DNA of 45,807 nt from a virus: positions 1 through 45,807 of the IMG/VR virus record IMGVR_UViG_3300044946_000061. One strand, written 5' to 3'. The notes below the pieces were generated by a model. It searched no databases, was not told the origin of the DNA, and saw nothing but the letters and a program-made list of their open reading frames with translations. The translations under genes were made by a program, and so were the position numbers. Within the stretch, counting starts at the first letter, position 1; each line of letters begins with the position of its first letter. Of this stretch, positions 1-7,357 are shown in pieces.

Positions 1-74
1 TTGTGCGTGTGACAGAACCGAACAAGCCGGAAACTAAGGTGCGCGCCAAAGACAAAATAATCGGAAATTCTTGA
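1..74 (+). CDS. 3' end of the 69-residue zinc-like protein (second copy of 45153-45362)
   Basis: This is a partial reading frame cut by the window edge. The codons from base 3 onward give the last 23 residues (VRVTEPNKPETKV...GNS) of the protein encoded whole at 45153-45362, ending with TGA at 72-74. It is the same gene seen again because the map is circular, and not a separate paralogue. Confidence 0.85.
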   Translation, partial: VRVTEPNKPETKVRAKDKIIGNS

Positions 75-111
75 ATGATTTCAACGATGGCTGGTCCTCG
101 GCTGGGATCAG
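1..111. repeat. Left-end copy of sequence also at 45289-45399
   Basis: These 111 bases are identical to 45289-45399. Identity stops where the two copies enter different versions of the next gene (GTAAGATAG here, GGCAAGCAG there). Together with the second repeat (922-1048 = 45681-45807) this shows that the window ends overlap around a variable locus, so the map closes into a circle. It is not an ordinary direct terminal repeat, because the two shared blocks are interrupted by unlike sequence. Confidence 0.93.
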
Positions 112-119
112 TAAGATAG
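75..119 (+). pseudogene. Amber-interrupted head of the cassette gene
   Basis: ATG at 75 starts the same residues (MISTMAGPRLGS) as the intact 105-residue gene at 45363. Here the frame meets TAG at 117-119 after 14 codons, where the other copy has CAG. Codons after the TAG stay in frame with the PP-loop gene that starts at 126, and the DNA remains recognisably similar for about 45 bases. It looks like the leftover 5' end of a gene whose body was replaced. Confidence 0.7.
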
Positions 120-125
120 AAAAAT

Positions 126-929
126 ATGAATGGAATCAATGTCTTGAGCGAATATCAGAAATTGAAAGGTACCCAAAATGGCCCAGACAGAACCCTGATT
201 TGGTTCTCCGGAGGGGCGGCCAGCGCCGTCGCGGCATGGCTCCGACTCCGCCGCGCGCCGGATGGCTGTATCATCGTGCGCTGTGAGACCAATAACGAAG
301 ACCCAGACAACCACCGCTTTGAGCGGGCCGTCATGGAGTTCCTCGGCCGCAAGATTACGATCCTGCAGTCTGACAAGTATGAAAGCGTGCCGGACGTCTG
401 GGATCGTCGCCAATATATGGCTGGTCCAGATGGCGCTACATGCACGCTCGAGATGAAAGTTAAGCCGCGCCTGGCATTCCAGCGGCCGACCGATGCGCAC
501 GTATTCGGTTACACGGCTGACGCGGCAGACGTACAGCGGTTTAAGCGTCTACAGAACAATTACCCGGAATTGAAAGTGATTGCACCGCTGATTGACGCCG
601 GTGTAACGAAAGTCGGTGCGTTGGCTATCGTACAACGCTGGGCCATCGATCTGCCGCGTAGCTACGCGATGGGTTTTCCGAACGCCAATTGCCTGCAGAC
701 CGGATGCTGTAAGGCTGCCAGCCCGGATTATTGGGCGCTATACCGACAGCGTTTCCCAGAAAACTTCGGCGCCACTGCTGCGCGTTCACGTGCGCTTGGC
801 GTTAGGCTTGCCCGAATCAATGGGGAAAGGGTGTTCATAGACGAAATTCCGGCAGATTGGCCTACGACAGAACCGGTCGTACCAAACTGTGATTTCCTTT
901 GCCACATTGCCGCAGGAGAGCCCACATGA
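126..929 (+). CDS. PP-loop (PAPS reductase/ATP-pyrophosphatase-like) protein
   Basis: This 267-residue protein has an N-terminal PP-loop SGGAASA at residues 28-34. That motif binds the ATP pyrophosphate in the adenine-nucleotide alpha-hydrolase superfamily. A CTLEMKVKP segment follows in the middle, and near residues 186-196 there is a cysteine cluster (NANCLQTGCCKAA) then DYW and RFP, as in phage proteins annotated as phosphoadenosine phosphosulfate reductase. Such proteins may act in sulfur transfer or in nucleic acid modification, and the substrate cannot be read from the sequence. It overlaps the next gene by ATGA. The other form of the phage genome (45363-45680) has an unrelated 105-residue gene in the same slot. 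An upstream in-frame ATG at 75 is blocked by TAG, so 126 is the likely start, although its ribosome site is weak. Confidence 0.8.
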   Translation: MNGINVLSEYQKLKGTQNGPDRTLIWFSGGAASAVAAWLRLRRAPDGCIIVRCETNNEDPDNHRFERAVMEFLGRKITILQSDKYESVPDVWDRRQYMAGPDGATCTLEMKVKPRLAFQRPTDAHVFGYTADAADVQRFKRLQNNYPELKVIAPLIDAGVTKVGALAIVQRWAIDLPRSYAMGFPNANCLQTGCCKAASPDYWALYRQRFPENFGATAARSRALGVRLARINGERVFIDEIPADWPTTEPVVPNCDFLCHIAAGEPT

Positions 930-1048
930 CCCAACCCAGCCCCCAGGATGACCTGCCGTCAAGACCGTGGACTGTGCGACAGTTTGAGCACGCTTGGGAG
1001 ATACGCGCAGCCGATGGCGGCTTAATCTGCTTTGTGCAGAGCGAGACC
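922..1048. repeat. Copy of the right-end sequence 45681-45807
   Basis: Exactly 127 bases are identical to the last 127 bases of the window; the bases just before differ (C here, A there). A 127-base end overlap equals a commonly used assembler k-mer, which suggests that a contig was ended at a branch in the assembly graph. It marks the right border of the variable cassette. Confidence 0.9.
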
Positions 1049-1363
1049 CTTGCCCGCGCCATTGCCGCGATACCGGAAATGCTGGCGCAGATCGGTAGCC
1101 TGAAAGCTGAAATAGATTGGCATTGTGAAGAAATCAACCGCCTCCGCGCGGAGATGGACTACAACGTAAGCATCCGTGAGAGGCTTAAGTTATTGGAAGA
1201 TAGCAACCGTGACCTACGCGCCGAGAAGGCCGCCATTGAAGCGGCCACGATAGAACGGTGCGCTAAATTGGCGGATGCTCATGACCCATTCGAAGGGGGC
1301 ACAGAGATGCCTGTTGGCGACGCCATCCGCGCTCTCGCCAAGGCGAACGAGACGGAGGCGTGA
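926..1363 (+). CDS. Coiled-coil cassette protein with NETE tail
   Basis: This 145-residue protein starts at the ATG that overlaps the stop of the PP-loop gene (ATGA). The longer upstream start is antisense-like and has no support. The first 45 residues (TQPSPQDDLPSRPWTVRQFEHAWEI) form a compact domain with a GGLICFVQSETLARAI segment. A charged coiled coil follows (about residues 60-110, including INRLRAEM), and the end is ALAKANETEA. The coiled coil and ending resemble those of 44750-44932 and 44929-45156, so the three appear to be related or to share exchanged parts. Function unknown. Its first 41 codons are repeated at the right edge of the window. Confidence 0.8.
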   Translation: MTQPSPQDDLPSRPWTVRQFEHAWEIRAADGGLICFVQSETLARAIAAIPEMLAQIGSLKAEIDWHCEEINRLRAEMDYNVSIRERLKLLEDSNRDLRAEKAAIEAATIERCAKLADAHDPFEGGTEMPVGDAIRALAKANETEA

Positions 1364-1518
1364 TGTTCACTCAAAAGCAGATTGAAGCGGCGGCGGAATT
1401 CCTAAAAAAGAATCAGCATCTACTCTCATGGTCAGAACTAGCCAAAGGCGCCCTAGAAGCCGCGGAGGCGGCACCTACCGCTGCTGCATCCGATCCAAAA
1501 TCGAAAATACACGAGTGA
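1363..1518 (+). CDS. Small acidic/alanine-rich protein, 51 residues
   Basis: ATG at 1363 overlaps the preceding stop (TGATG), and the GGAGG inside the end of the upstream gene serves as ribosome site. The product (MFTQKQIEAAAEFLKKNQ, then an Ala-rich stretch) is likely helical. It is the last rightward gene before the leftward late genes, and its end overlaps the end of the 1475-1786 gene by 44 bases tail to tail. No terminator is visible between them. Function unknown. Confidence 0.6.
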   Translation: MFTQKQIEAAAEFLKKNQHLLSWSELAKGALEAAEAAPTAAASDPKSKIHE

Positions 1519-1786
1519 ATGTCTCATCCGTACGCTTGGTGTTAGCAGTCTGCGCTTCACGGATAGACTGAATCTGATCCTTCTGGACCGCCACAATCGC
1601 CAAGGCGTCCTTGATTTTGTTGATATCCTCTTTTGTATCTTTCAAGTCGTCCCTCGCATCCTTGAGATCGGCCGAATGGTGATCAAACCTCTCTCCAAGA
1701 CGGCCAAGCCTTATCAGGATCATCGCCGCTGACCCCAAGATACCGGTACCCTCAATCAACAACCGTACCTCATCAGGGATTGCCAT
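1475..1786 (-). CDS. N-anchored coiled-coil protein (spanin-like or holin-like candidate)
   Basis: This 103-residue protein has one hydrophobic segment near residues 10-28 (LIEGTGILGSAAMILIRLG) and then a long charged coiled coil (residues about 30-95, repeated DLKDxxDDLKD-type heptads). The topology suits an inner-membrane anchor with a long helix, as in some i-spanins or coiled-coil membrane proteins, but no family signature is recognised. It is the last gene of the late block, about 2.5 kb after the lysozyme gene, and follows three other small proteins. Start ATG at 1786 has AAGG about 8 bases upstream. Assignment to lysis is inference from position. Confidence 0.7.
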   Translation of the reverse strand: MAIPDEVRLLIEGTGILGSAAMILIRLGRLGERFDHHSADLKDARDDLKDTKEDINKIKDALAIVAVQKDQIQSIREAQTANTKRTDETFTRVFSILDRMQQR

Positions 1787-1794
1787 ACTGTACC

Positions 1795-1965
1795 TTATTG
1801 CTCACTTATGTCGCGGCGGTGCTTGAATGCCACCAGATTGGCCCATATCTTACAAATCCATATAGGTTTGCCGCTTTCCCTATGCAGGAAGATCGTCATC
1901 TCCTCAATCGTAGACAGACGAGCGGCTTGCTTCTCCAATCTTTCCCGCTCCCTGAGGGTGATCAT
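1795..1965 (-). CDS. Small basic protein, 56 residues
   Basis: An open frame of 56 codons fills the gap between the genes at 1475-1786 and 1972-2139. The product begins MITLRERERLEKQAARLST, contains WICKIWANLVAFKHRRD, and has a helical charged head and an aromatic tail. No clear ribosome site precedes ATG 1965, so translation may depend on the upstream gene ending 7 bases earlier. Function unknown; reality rests on tight packing and protein-like composition. Confidence 0.5.
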   Translation of the reverse strand: MITLRERERLEKQAARLSTIEEMTIFLHRESGKPIWICKIWANLVAFKHRRDISEQ

Positions 1966-1971
1966 GATAAT

Positions 1972-2139
1972 TCATTGATGGATGATGAATCCGAAGTCAT
2001 GCCAGCCAAGCAATCCAGTCAAGATATGCAGTAACAAGCCGCCTCCCCAACCAAAGTTGGCTTGAGACCAAGGGCGCCCATAACCCCAGAATAGGAGAGA
2101 AAAAAGCCATACAATCCAAAAGATCATACCAATTGACAT
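1972..2139 (-). CDS. Small membrane protein with GGGLLLxILxGLLGW core
   Basis: Starting at ATG 2139 (chosen because the gene upstream ends at 2144) the product has 55 residues. It has a first hydrophobic segment (SIGMIFWIVWLFSLLFWGYG), a short polar turn, and a second one (FGWGGGLLLHILTGLLGWHDFG). I recall proteins of this shape from many phages of alpha- and betaproteobacteria, near lysis genes. It may be a holin component or an accessory membrane protein; function is not established. Confidence 0.72.
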   Translation of the reverse strand: MSIGMIFWIVWLFSLLFWGYGRPWSQANFGWGGGLLLHILTGLLGWHDFGFIIHQ

Positions 2140-2143
2140 GGCG

Positions 2144-2356
2144 CTACTCCTTCGTCGTATCCCGTGCTTTCTGATCCACCTGACCCTCTCCAAAAGATAT
2201 TTTCTTCTCAGCGGCGACTAGAGCATCCTTCATGCTGTTCGTTGCAACCTCCACCTGCTTAGTCAACTGATGGGTTTTCCAGGCCATATAAGCGGTGCCG
2301 GCATTGAAGACAGCTATCGCCACCAGAATAAGATCGTGAATAAGATCGGTGTCCAT
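2144..2356 (-). CDS. Single-span membrane protein with helical tail, 70 residues
   Basis: N-terminal residues 5-26 (LIHDLILVAIAVFNAGTAYMAW) form one membrane segment. A charged amphipathic helix follows (LTKQVEVATNSMKDALVAAEKK), then a polar end. This is the arrangement of small holin or spanin-like lysis proteins. The gene lies 4 bases before the next small membrane gene and 4 bases after the 2361-3107 gene, so all are probably co-transcribed with the lysozyme. Confidence 0.65.
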   Translation of the reverse strand: MDTDLIHDLILVAIAVFNAGTAYMAWKTHQLTKQVEVATNSMKDALVAAEKKISFGEGQVDQKARDTTKE

Positions 2357-2360
2357 GACT

Positions 2361-3107
2361 TCAACTATTGGCCATCGATTTCATATCGTTGATCAAGTCC
2401 GTGAGATTCAGACCTCTGGGCGTTATCGTCTGCTGCACGTTGAGCCAGTCCTTGGACACCTGACATACCACCTCATCGCAAGCCGCTTCGATGAATGTCG
2501 GCGTAATGGCCTGAATCTTTCCCCACGTCACAGCAAGATAGTTACCGACAGAGTTGCGGCCAATGACCGGCACATAGTGGCCGCCGTCTACCGCGGCATC
2601 CGGTACTACATCCCAGGGCTCGTTGTGGTCGTACTGGTCCTGTTGGGCGTCAGTCATCCGCAGGCCAACACCGCACGAGCCGAACAAGTACGCCGCCTCC
2701 GCTATGTACGGAACTCCAACGCTAACGAAGCCGAGTATCTGGTGACCAATGAAGCCATTGTCCTTCCAGTACTGGCAGGCTTCAACCATGTCCGTGCCCT
2801 GGTCGGTTGATGGGTCAGTCGGATCATATCCCGTTATTTCGCTGTAAATTCCAAGGACTTGGCTATCCGTGAAATTCACCGGGGTGCCACCTGTCGCAGC
2901 CCACATCTTCACTTGATGTGCGAATCCTGCAATGACGCAATCACCTACGTTGTCATTGCCCAGCATGCCCCATTGCATCGTATTCCATGCCTTGAGGTTG
3001 CCGAACTTATTCGGAACCGAAGGTAGATTTACCTTATCGAGGTAATCCCGCAGCTTGAGCTTCATCGCCCCAGGTCTGGGAGGCTTCTTGCCATATTTGA
3101 ATTTCAT
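2361..3107 (-). CDS. Papain-like cysteine peptidase-like protein
   Basis: Start ATG 3107 is chosen over GTG 3116 because TAGGTGA stands about 6 bases upstream of it. The 248-residue product has LGNDNVGDCVIAGFAHQ with candidate catalytic Cys57, then DGGHYVPVIG with His177, then VTWGK. This is the C...H...WG order of papain-fold enzymes, but the usual Asn before WG is replaced by Thr. No signal peptide is seen. The gene lies directly behind the outer-membrane protein gene and in the lysis region. It could cut a host or virion protein, or be an inactive relative of such enzymes; the substrate is unknown. Confidence 0.65.
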   Translation of the reverse strand: MKFKYGKKPPRPGAMKLKLRDYLDKVNLPSVPNKFGNLKAWNTMQWGMLGNDNVGDCVIAGFAHQVKMWAATGGTPVNFTDSQVLGIYSEITGYDPTDPSTDQGTDMVEACQYWKDNGFIGHQILGFVSVGVPYIAEAAYLFGSCGVGLRMTDAQQDQYDHNEPWDVVPDAAVDGGHYVPVIGRNSVGNYLAVTWGKIQAITPTFIEAACDEVVCQVSKDWLNVQQTITPRGLNLTDLINDMKSMANS

Positions 3108-3116
3108 GGCGATCAC

Positions 3117-3839
3117 CTAAAAGTTAAATTTCACCACACCACGGTACATGTTGCCTAGGCCAGGGCACACGCCACTTAAGCCACCGCCAAAGCACGCCCC
3201 TGTGGTCCTGACCTGATACTCGCCATACACGTCAGCCACAACGCCGTTGCTCAGACGACTCCATGCCCCGATTTGAAACGCCGGAGACACTTCCCAAACT
3301 CTATTGGTTGTGAAGGGATTACCGGTATTTGGATCGATGAACTGCGAACTGACATCCTGGAAATGCCCAGCAAGGGCTGCGTAAGGAACTGGCGTGCCGG
3401 TAGTCACACCAACAGGTAGGATGGGAAGGCTCGGCACGGCGATATTGCTGAATCCAAACTGACCTAAGAACGATGCGATTGCGGCATTACCGTATCCGGC
3501 CCTGATCATCCCATCGAGCGGCCCCGACAGGGAGAACCCGTTGGTTGCGCCATTGAGATTGGCGAACCATATCGTTCCTTCCACGAACCACAGTGAGGTG
3601 GGACCAGTGGCACAAGTGTAGCCAAACCCCGCACCAATCTCGCCCTGCACCACAGATGCGCCCGGAACAGGTGAATTACTGACCGGTCCAGCCCCACCAG
3701 CGGCCCCAACCGTCATATAAGTTCCGCATCCAGTTGCGGGAATGTCACGAGGCAAGAATGGCGCCTTCGTAGGTAGATCAGCCGCGCCCGCCGACCAGGA
3801 AGCCAGAGCAAACGCCGTAGCGAGAAGAAACTTTTTCAT
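3117..3839 (-). CDS. Phage-encoded outer-membrane beta-barrel protein
   Basis: This 240-residue protein starts at ATG 3839, which overlaps the stop of the previous gene (ATGA) and has AAGGAAAA upstream. Residues 1-19 are a clear Sec signal (MKKFLLATAFALASWSAGA) cut before ADLPTKAP. That mature end is typical of Omp25/31-type and porin-like proteins in Hyphomicrobiales. The rest alternates glycine and aromatic residues in strand-like runs and ends in VVKFNF with a terminal Phe, the barrel-insertion signal. It lies among the lysis genes, so it may be made late. It may also change the cell surface, for example by blocking further phage adsorption (inference). Confidence 0.78.
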   Translation of the reverse strand: MKKFLLATAFALASWSAGAADLPTKAPFLPRDIPATGCGTYMTVGAAGGAGPVSNSPVPGASVVQGEIGAGFGYTCATGPTSLWFVEGTIWFANLNGATNGFSLSGPLDGMIRAGYGNAAIASFLGQFGFSNIAVPSLPILPVGVTTGTPVPYAALAGHFQDVSSQFIDPNTGNPFTTNRVWEVSPAFQIGAWSRLSNGVVADVYGEYQVRTTGACFGGGLSGVCPGLGNMYRGVVKFNF

Positions 3840-4027
3840 ATCCGTTTTCCTTTCAGCCGATCGAGCCAATCTTCCTTGCGGGGATACAGAACCCGCTCCA
3901 CATCAGCCCTTATGATCGCAACGCACACTGGGCACCCCCACGAATGTCCGGTTCGGCTTTCAAACCGGACATACCGCTTTTGATGCTTCTCGCAGAATAA
4001 AGGGGTTCGCAGTGGCATAAATGGCAC
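3836..4027 (-). CDS. Small zinc-ribbon-like protein, 63 residues
   Basis: The product has CEKHQKRY then, after a gap, CPVC, a pattern able to hold a metal ion, followed by a basic tail (RADVERVLYPRKEDWLDRLKGKRI). Its stop overlaps the start of the outer-membrane protein gene (ATGA), so the two are probably translated together. It sits just after the holin candidate. Function unknown. Confidence 0.65.
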   Translation of the reverse strand: MPFMPLRTPLFCEKHQKRYVRFESRTGHSWGCPVCVAIIRADVERVLYPRKEDWLDRLKGKRI

Positions 4028-4041
4028 AGAGGCTTATTTCT

Positions 4042-4335
4042 CTATTGAGCCGGTGAAACTTTGACTTGGGACGCATCTTCAGATGCCGCTTTGACAGCAG
4101 AATCCACAGGATGGGTTATCGTGATGACCTTCTTGATATCCGGCATGGCTGTCACGGCAGCAATTTTGGCGCTGGTTGAATGTGCAAAGAACGACCACAA
4201 CGCAGCCGCAACCGTCAGAATAGCCGTTCCAACATCGGCAGCTGATTCACCAGGAATGTATCCCTTGCCTACAGCCCATGCGACCGCAGATGGAACAGCT
4301 ATTTTGAGCATGCCTAAAAATTGGTCTTGGTTCAT
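4042..4335 (-). CDS. Holin candidate (Pam3 gp28-like)
   Basis: The product of 97 residues starts at ATG 4335, which overlaps the lysozyme stop (ATGA). It has hydrophobic segments at about residues 8-25 (MLKIAVPSAVAWAVGKGYI) and 32-52 (VGTAILTVAAALWSFFAHS). A polar tail follows with AAVTAMPDIKKVI, a phrase seen in the Pam3-gp28 family of phage holins. A holin would release the signal-less lysozyme through the inner membrane. Position directly behind the endolysin supports this. Confidence 0.75.
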   Translation of the reverse strand: MNQDQFLGMLKIAVPSAVAWAVGKGYIPGESAADVGTAILTVAAALWSFFAHSTSAKIAAVTAMPDIKKVITITHPVDSAVKAASEDASQVKVSPAQ

Positions 4336-4784
4336 GCGATTAAATCCCCGTTTTTTGGGAACCACGAAGCCTCCGCATCCCTGCGCTCCTGCAAAGCCTT
4401 GAGCACTTTGCCACCGGCTTTGTCGTACTGCAGAAGATGAACCTTTGCTTCGTCCCAGTTCTGTAGCTTCACTTCCTCACCAAGCCCGGAATGCATCCAG
4501 GCAGTACCAGTATTAAATGTCAGATCGATGAGAGCGTTCTTGACACCCTGCGGCATGGTCGGCTGAAAGTGCATTATGGAACCCTGCGCAGCATCAAGTT
4601 CAATACTCAGTCGCCGCTCGGCTTCAGCTTCGGTAATGACTTCGTGCGGATAGTGCGCCTTCGTACCATAGCCGTTGGTCCATTGCTGATAGTCCCACGT
4701 AGCTACCTGCGTGAAACCTTCGAAACCTTTGACAGCTGCAACCATCGCAGCATCCAGAAGGTTTGTCGCATCAACCCTGGGCAT
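4332..4784 (-). CDS. Lysozyme/endolysin, glycoside hydrolase family 24
   Basis: This 150-residue enzyme should cut peptidoglycan between MurNAc and GlcNAc at the end of infection. The T4-lysozyme-like triad can be placed: Glu22 in KGFEGF, Asp31 in ATWDYQ, and Thr36 in TNGYGT. The later FNTGTAWMHSGL and RRDAEASWF segments are typical of the fold. No signal peptide is present, so it needs a holin; a holin candidate overlaps its stop codon. Its start overlaps the stop of the beta-helix protein gene by one base. Confidence 0.93.
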   Translation of the reverse strand: MPRVDATNLLDAAMVAAVKGFEGFTQVATWDYQQWTNGYGTKAHYPHEVITEAEAERRLSIELDAAQGSIMHFQPTMPQGVKNALIDLTFNTGTAWMHSGLGEEVKLQNWDEAKVHLLQYDKAGGKVLKALQERRDAEASWFPKNGDLIA

Positions 4785-6049
4785 CAGTCATATTGCCAGT
4801 TGGTGCCATTGCAGGAAACGGGACCATTGACGGTATTGGCACCGCCACCAGTTACGGTACCGTGAAAGGTTGCCGCAGCATTGGCAACCGTATCACTTAC
4901 AAATGCCATCGATCCTTTTAAAGCCGCGCTGCAAGCAGGCAACCCAGAGATTGTGGATGGTATCGGAAAATATTGCACATTGACCGTGTTGCCACCTGGC
5001 GAGAACACCATCTGATGCGACGAGAACACCGACAGATTGGCGATGTTCGGCACCGTGGCGGTATTGGTCTCCACTAGCCCGTAGATATAATTAGGCGTGA
5101 CACTGCCTGGCGTGCCATTGTTAACGTACTTAGTCGCACATCCTGACCCAGCATCGATGTTGTAGAATGTATTGCTGGCCGGGAACCCATTGTGCTGTGA
5201 GTAGTTAAATTGCACAGTCTGACAACCAGCGCCACCTCCAAAAATCATTGTTCGAATGAACGTGTTAGAATCAGCGGTTTGTAGAATGATCGGATTGAAC
5301 GTCGTAGCTGTGCCGGGAACGTAGATGGTCGTATTAGTCCAGAGTTCGTTATGGGTGTTTGAAGTGGTATCCGATGCTTGCCCGGTAAGGAAAATTGCCT
5401 GCGCATTCGACGTGTTCGGCATTACAATGATCGTATTGTCGTAGCGGTTGCGCTCATTGTTCGTGTTGTTGCCGCCGAACTGCGGAACGGTCTGCTCAAG
5501 AACGCCTTGTCCAGTGCAATTATTGAATACGTTGTTCTGGCTTACACCGCCTTGTCCGGAGATTACTGATAAGCCGATACCTGCGCTAGATGCGCAGTCA
5601 ACGTATAGATTGCGAACCCCCCAACCCTGAATAGGTCCATTCACCGCAATCATTGGCTGACCAGCTGACCCACCCCATAAAAGACGGCATCCGGTGGCAG
5701 CAGACTGCGTGCCAAAAAATGGAGTAGCTAGAGGATCACCATCGCAATCCAAAACAATGCCATTGACGGACGAAAGAACACTAGACGTTCCGTTGCCGAT
5801 TATAATGCTGCCATTGATCTTACAAGTACGACCTGCCGGGAATATGACCCGGCCCGGTCCGGCGCCCAATGACGAAATTGCCGCCTGGATCGCTACCAGA
5901 TCGTTGGTAACCCCATCACATACTGCCTGATACGGGAACCCCATGACCTGTACAAGCGTCTGCTCACGATAAGTCTGAGCATAGAGCTGCACAGGCATAA
6001 AAAAAGCCGCCACGAGGGCGGCCAAAACCAGACGAAATAGATATATCAT
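4784..6049 (-). CDS. Secreted pectate-lyase-fold (beta-helix) tail protein
   Basis: The product has 421 residues. Residues 1-24 form a signal peptide (MIYLFRLVLAALVAAFF, then ...VQLYA, cleaved before QTYREQ). The segment with DGVTNDLVAIQAAI and GRVIFPAG is the classic start of pectate_lyase_3 right-handed helices in phage tail spikes. Long N- and S-rich repeats follow. The end (LPACSAALKGSMAFVSD, later CNGTNWQYD) resembles tail-fibre tips. It probably binds or cuts surface polysaccharide. The signal peptide is unexpected for a tail spike, which is normally assembled in the cytoplasm. Confidence 0.8.
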   Translation of the reverse strand: MIYLFRLVLAALVAAFFMPVQLYAQTYREQTLVQVMGFPYQAVCDGVTNDLVAIQAAISSLGAGPGRVIFPAGRTCKINGSIIIGNGTSSVLSSVNGIVLDCDGDPLATPFFGTQSAATGCRLLWGGSAGQPMIAVNGPIQGWGVRNLYVDCASSAGIGLSVISGQGGVSQNNVFNNCTGQGVLEQTVPQFGGNNTNNERNRYDNTIIVMPNTSNAQAIFLTGQASDTTSNTHNELWTNTTIYVPGTATTFNPIILQTADSNTFIRTMIFGGGAGCQTVQFNYSQHNGFPASNTFYNIDAGSGCATKYVNNGTPGSVTPNYIYGLVETNTATVPNIANLSVFSSHQMVFSPGGNTVNVQYFPIPSTISGLPACSAALKGSMAFVSDTVANAAATFHGTVTGGGANTVNGPVSCNGTNWQYD

Positions 6050-6594
6050 GAGATGAACCAGCCTGTGTTTACACTATCATTGAAGGGCATCAATGTCAGT
6101 TCCTGCCTGGCATTGTTCATGGAATAGAAGGCCGCGCCATCGATCGTATCTCCGCTGAACGGAGCTATGGTCAATACATGGGCAGGAAAATTGCCGCCAA
6201 CATCCTTGAACGTTATTGGCGCTCCAGCGCGTGTAGAGGCTTGAGGAAGAGTACAGCTAGGACTGCCGGTAGAGATATTTACGTTCAAAATGCTATCGGT
6301 TGGAGCAACTACGATAGGGCTAGATGTGACACTGCGCTGAGTTCGTACGCCTTGCGTAGCTGTCGTTAACAGGTTGGATAGCGATATCTTAATCCATGAC
6401 TGCGCGACATCATCCCACACTAGAACGTAATCTGTTGGTGTTGCTCCTGGATTGGCCGTATTTATGATGCGGCCGTTGGCGCCGATTGTCCAGACGCCGC
6501 CGACGGTCTTGGCAACCGTGATCGGGCCAGACCCGGTAACCATGGCCGGGAACGGAACCTGCGTATTGATGCGTATGTTGGCGGGGACGACCAT
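6046..6594 (-). CDS. Tail-associated fibre-like protein, 182 residues
   Basis: The first part resembles short tail-fibre modules (GVWTIGANGRIINTA, later DYVLVWDDVAQSWIKISLSNL). The second half carries TLPQASTRAGAPITFKDVGG and APFSGDTIDGA, phrases I recall from proteins next to tail spikes in other phages. The gene overlaps both neighbours by one to four bases, between the beta-helix protein and another tail protein. It is likely a virion tail component; the exact role is unknown. Confidence 0.7.
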   Translation of the reverse strand: MVVPANIRINTQVPFPAMVTGSGPITVAKTVGGVWTIGANGRIINTANPGATPTDYVLVWDDVAQSWIKISLSNLLTTATQGVRTQRSVTSSPIVVAPTDSILNVNISTGSPSCTLPQASTRAGAPITFKDVGGNFPAHVLTIAPFSGDTIDGAAFYSMNNARQELTLMPFNDSVNTGWFIS

Positions 6595-7355
6595 TAGAAT
6601 ATTGCCTGCCAGTTAGCTTGTGATTGCTGAGTGCCGGGGATCATGGTCAGCACGCCGCCAAAGTAGAATGGCTGCGATCCGATCAGAAACTGCCGGGTGT
6701 TTACCCCATCGCTGCCAATCATGGCGGCCTTGAACGTTCCAGGCTGACTATCGGTGCCGAACATGCTGGTACTGCCAATGGTCGCAACAATCGATGCCGA
6801 TATAAGGATTTGCACTACGTTGTTGCTGATCAGCGATAGATAGCCATTGGCGAAGTTGGCCTGCAGCAGCGGCCCAAGATCGTCCGGGACGCCCCAATCC
6901 CACCAGGTCTGATAGCCATCTCCAACATTCCGCGCGCCACCGCGCCTAATTTCGAACTGAAATAACCAGCCAATTTGGACCGTCAGAACGCCAGTGCCTG
7001 ACGCATAGGACACCACATAGCCGTTCAGGCTGTTCAAACCCGTGGCCGTGTCCTTGATTTGAACGGAAACGCCCGGGCTGATGGCAAGACTGGCGCCGAC
7101 TGTTAAAGACAAGGCGGTCAGATTATTGCTAATTGTAATAGGAAACGTGGGAATTGTAATAGACGTAGTGGAGCTGGTCACGATCCCGCCGGCCACGACA
7201 GTCCATGCAGATGCCGTAAACGGCGCGCCTGTATTGGCCAGCGTAATGCCGGACAGGTCCACCGGGTTGAGCGTGTCGTCGTCGAAAGCCGATAGCGTAA
7301 GCAGGTAGTCTTCCCGGTTGCTAAACGGAGGAAGACGCGTATCGATCTGCCACAT
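6594..7355 (-). CDS. Tail protein, 253 residues
   Basis: The sequence opens MWQIDTRLPPFSNREDYLLTLSAFDDDT. It continues with a TASAWTVVAGGIVTSSTTSITIPTF type strand-rich body that resembles a small tail or baseplate-type domain with an Ig-like fold. It ends with a GVNTRQFLIGSQPFYFGGVL segment. The gene is packed between the collar fibre and the 182-residue fibre-like gene, so it is called a tail component from context only. Confidence 0.65.
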   Translation of the reverse strand: MWQIDTRLPPFSNREDYLLTLSAFDDDTLNPVDLSGITLANTGAPFTASAWTVVAGGIVTSSTTSITIPTFPITISNNLTALSLTVGASLAISPGVSVQIKDTATGLNSLNGYVVSYASGTGVLTVQIGWLFQFEIRRGGARNVGDGYQTWWDWGVPDDLGPLLQANFANGYLSLISNNVVQILISASIVATIGSTSMFGTDSQPGTFKAAMIGSDGVNTRQFLIGSQPFYFGGVLTMIPGTQQSQANWQAIF

Positions 7356-7357
7356 GA

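Noticed and set aside
117-119. Amber codon recoding in this phage
   Set aside because: TAG is used as a normal stop at the ends of other genes (for example at 1475 and 3117), and no suppressor tRNA is found; a broken gene head is simpler.
1-1048. Ordinary direct terminal repeat or prophage att repeats
   Set aside because: The two identical blocks (111 and 127 bases) are separated by unlike sequences of different length, so they do not form one repeat; alternative cassettes on a circular map explain them better.
2349-2810. Rightward 153-codon frame opposite the papain-like gene
   Set aside because: It is fully antisense to a motif-bearing gene, has no ribosome site and no recognisable protein pattern.
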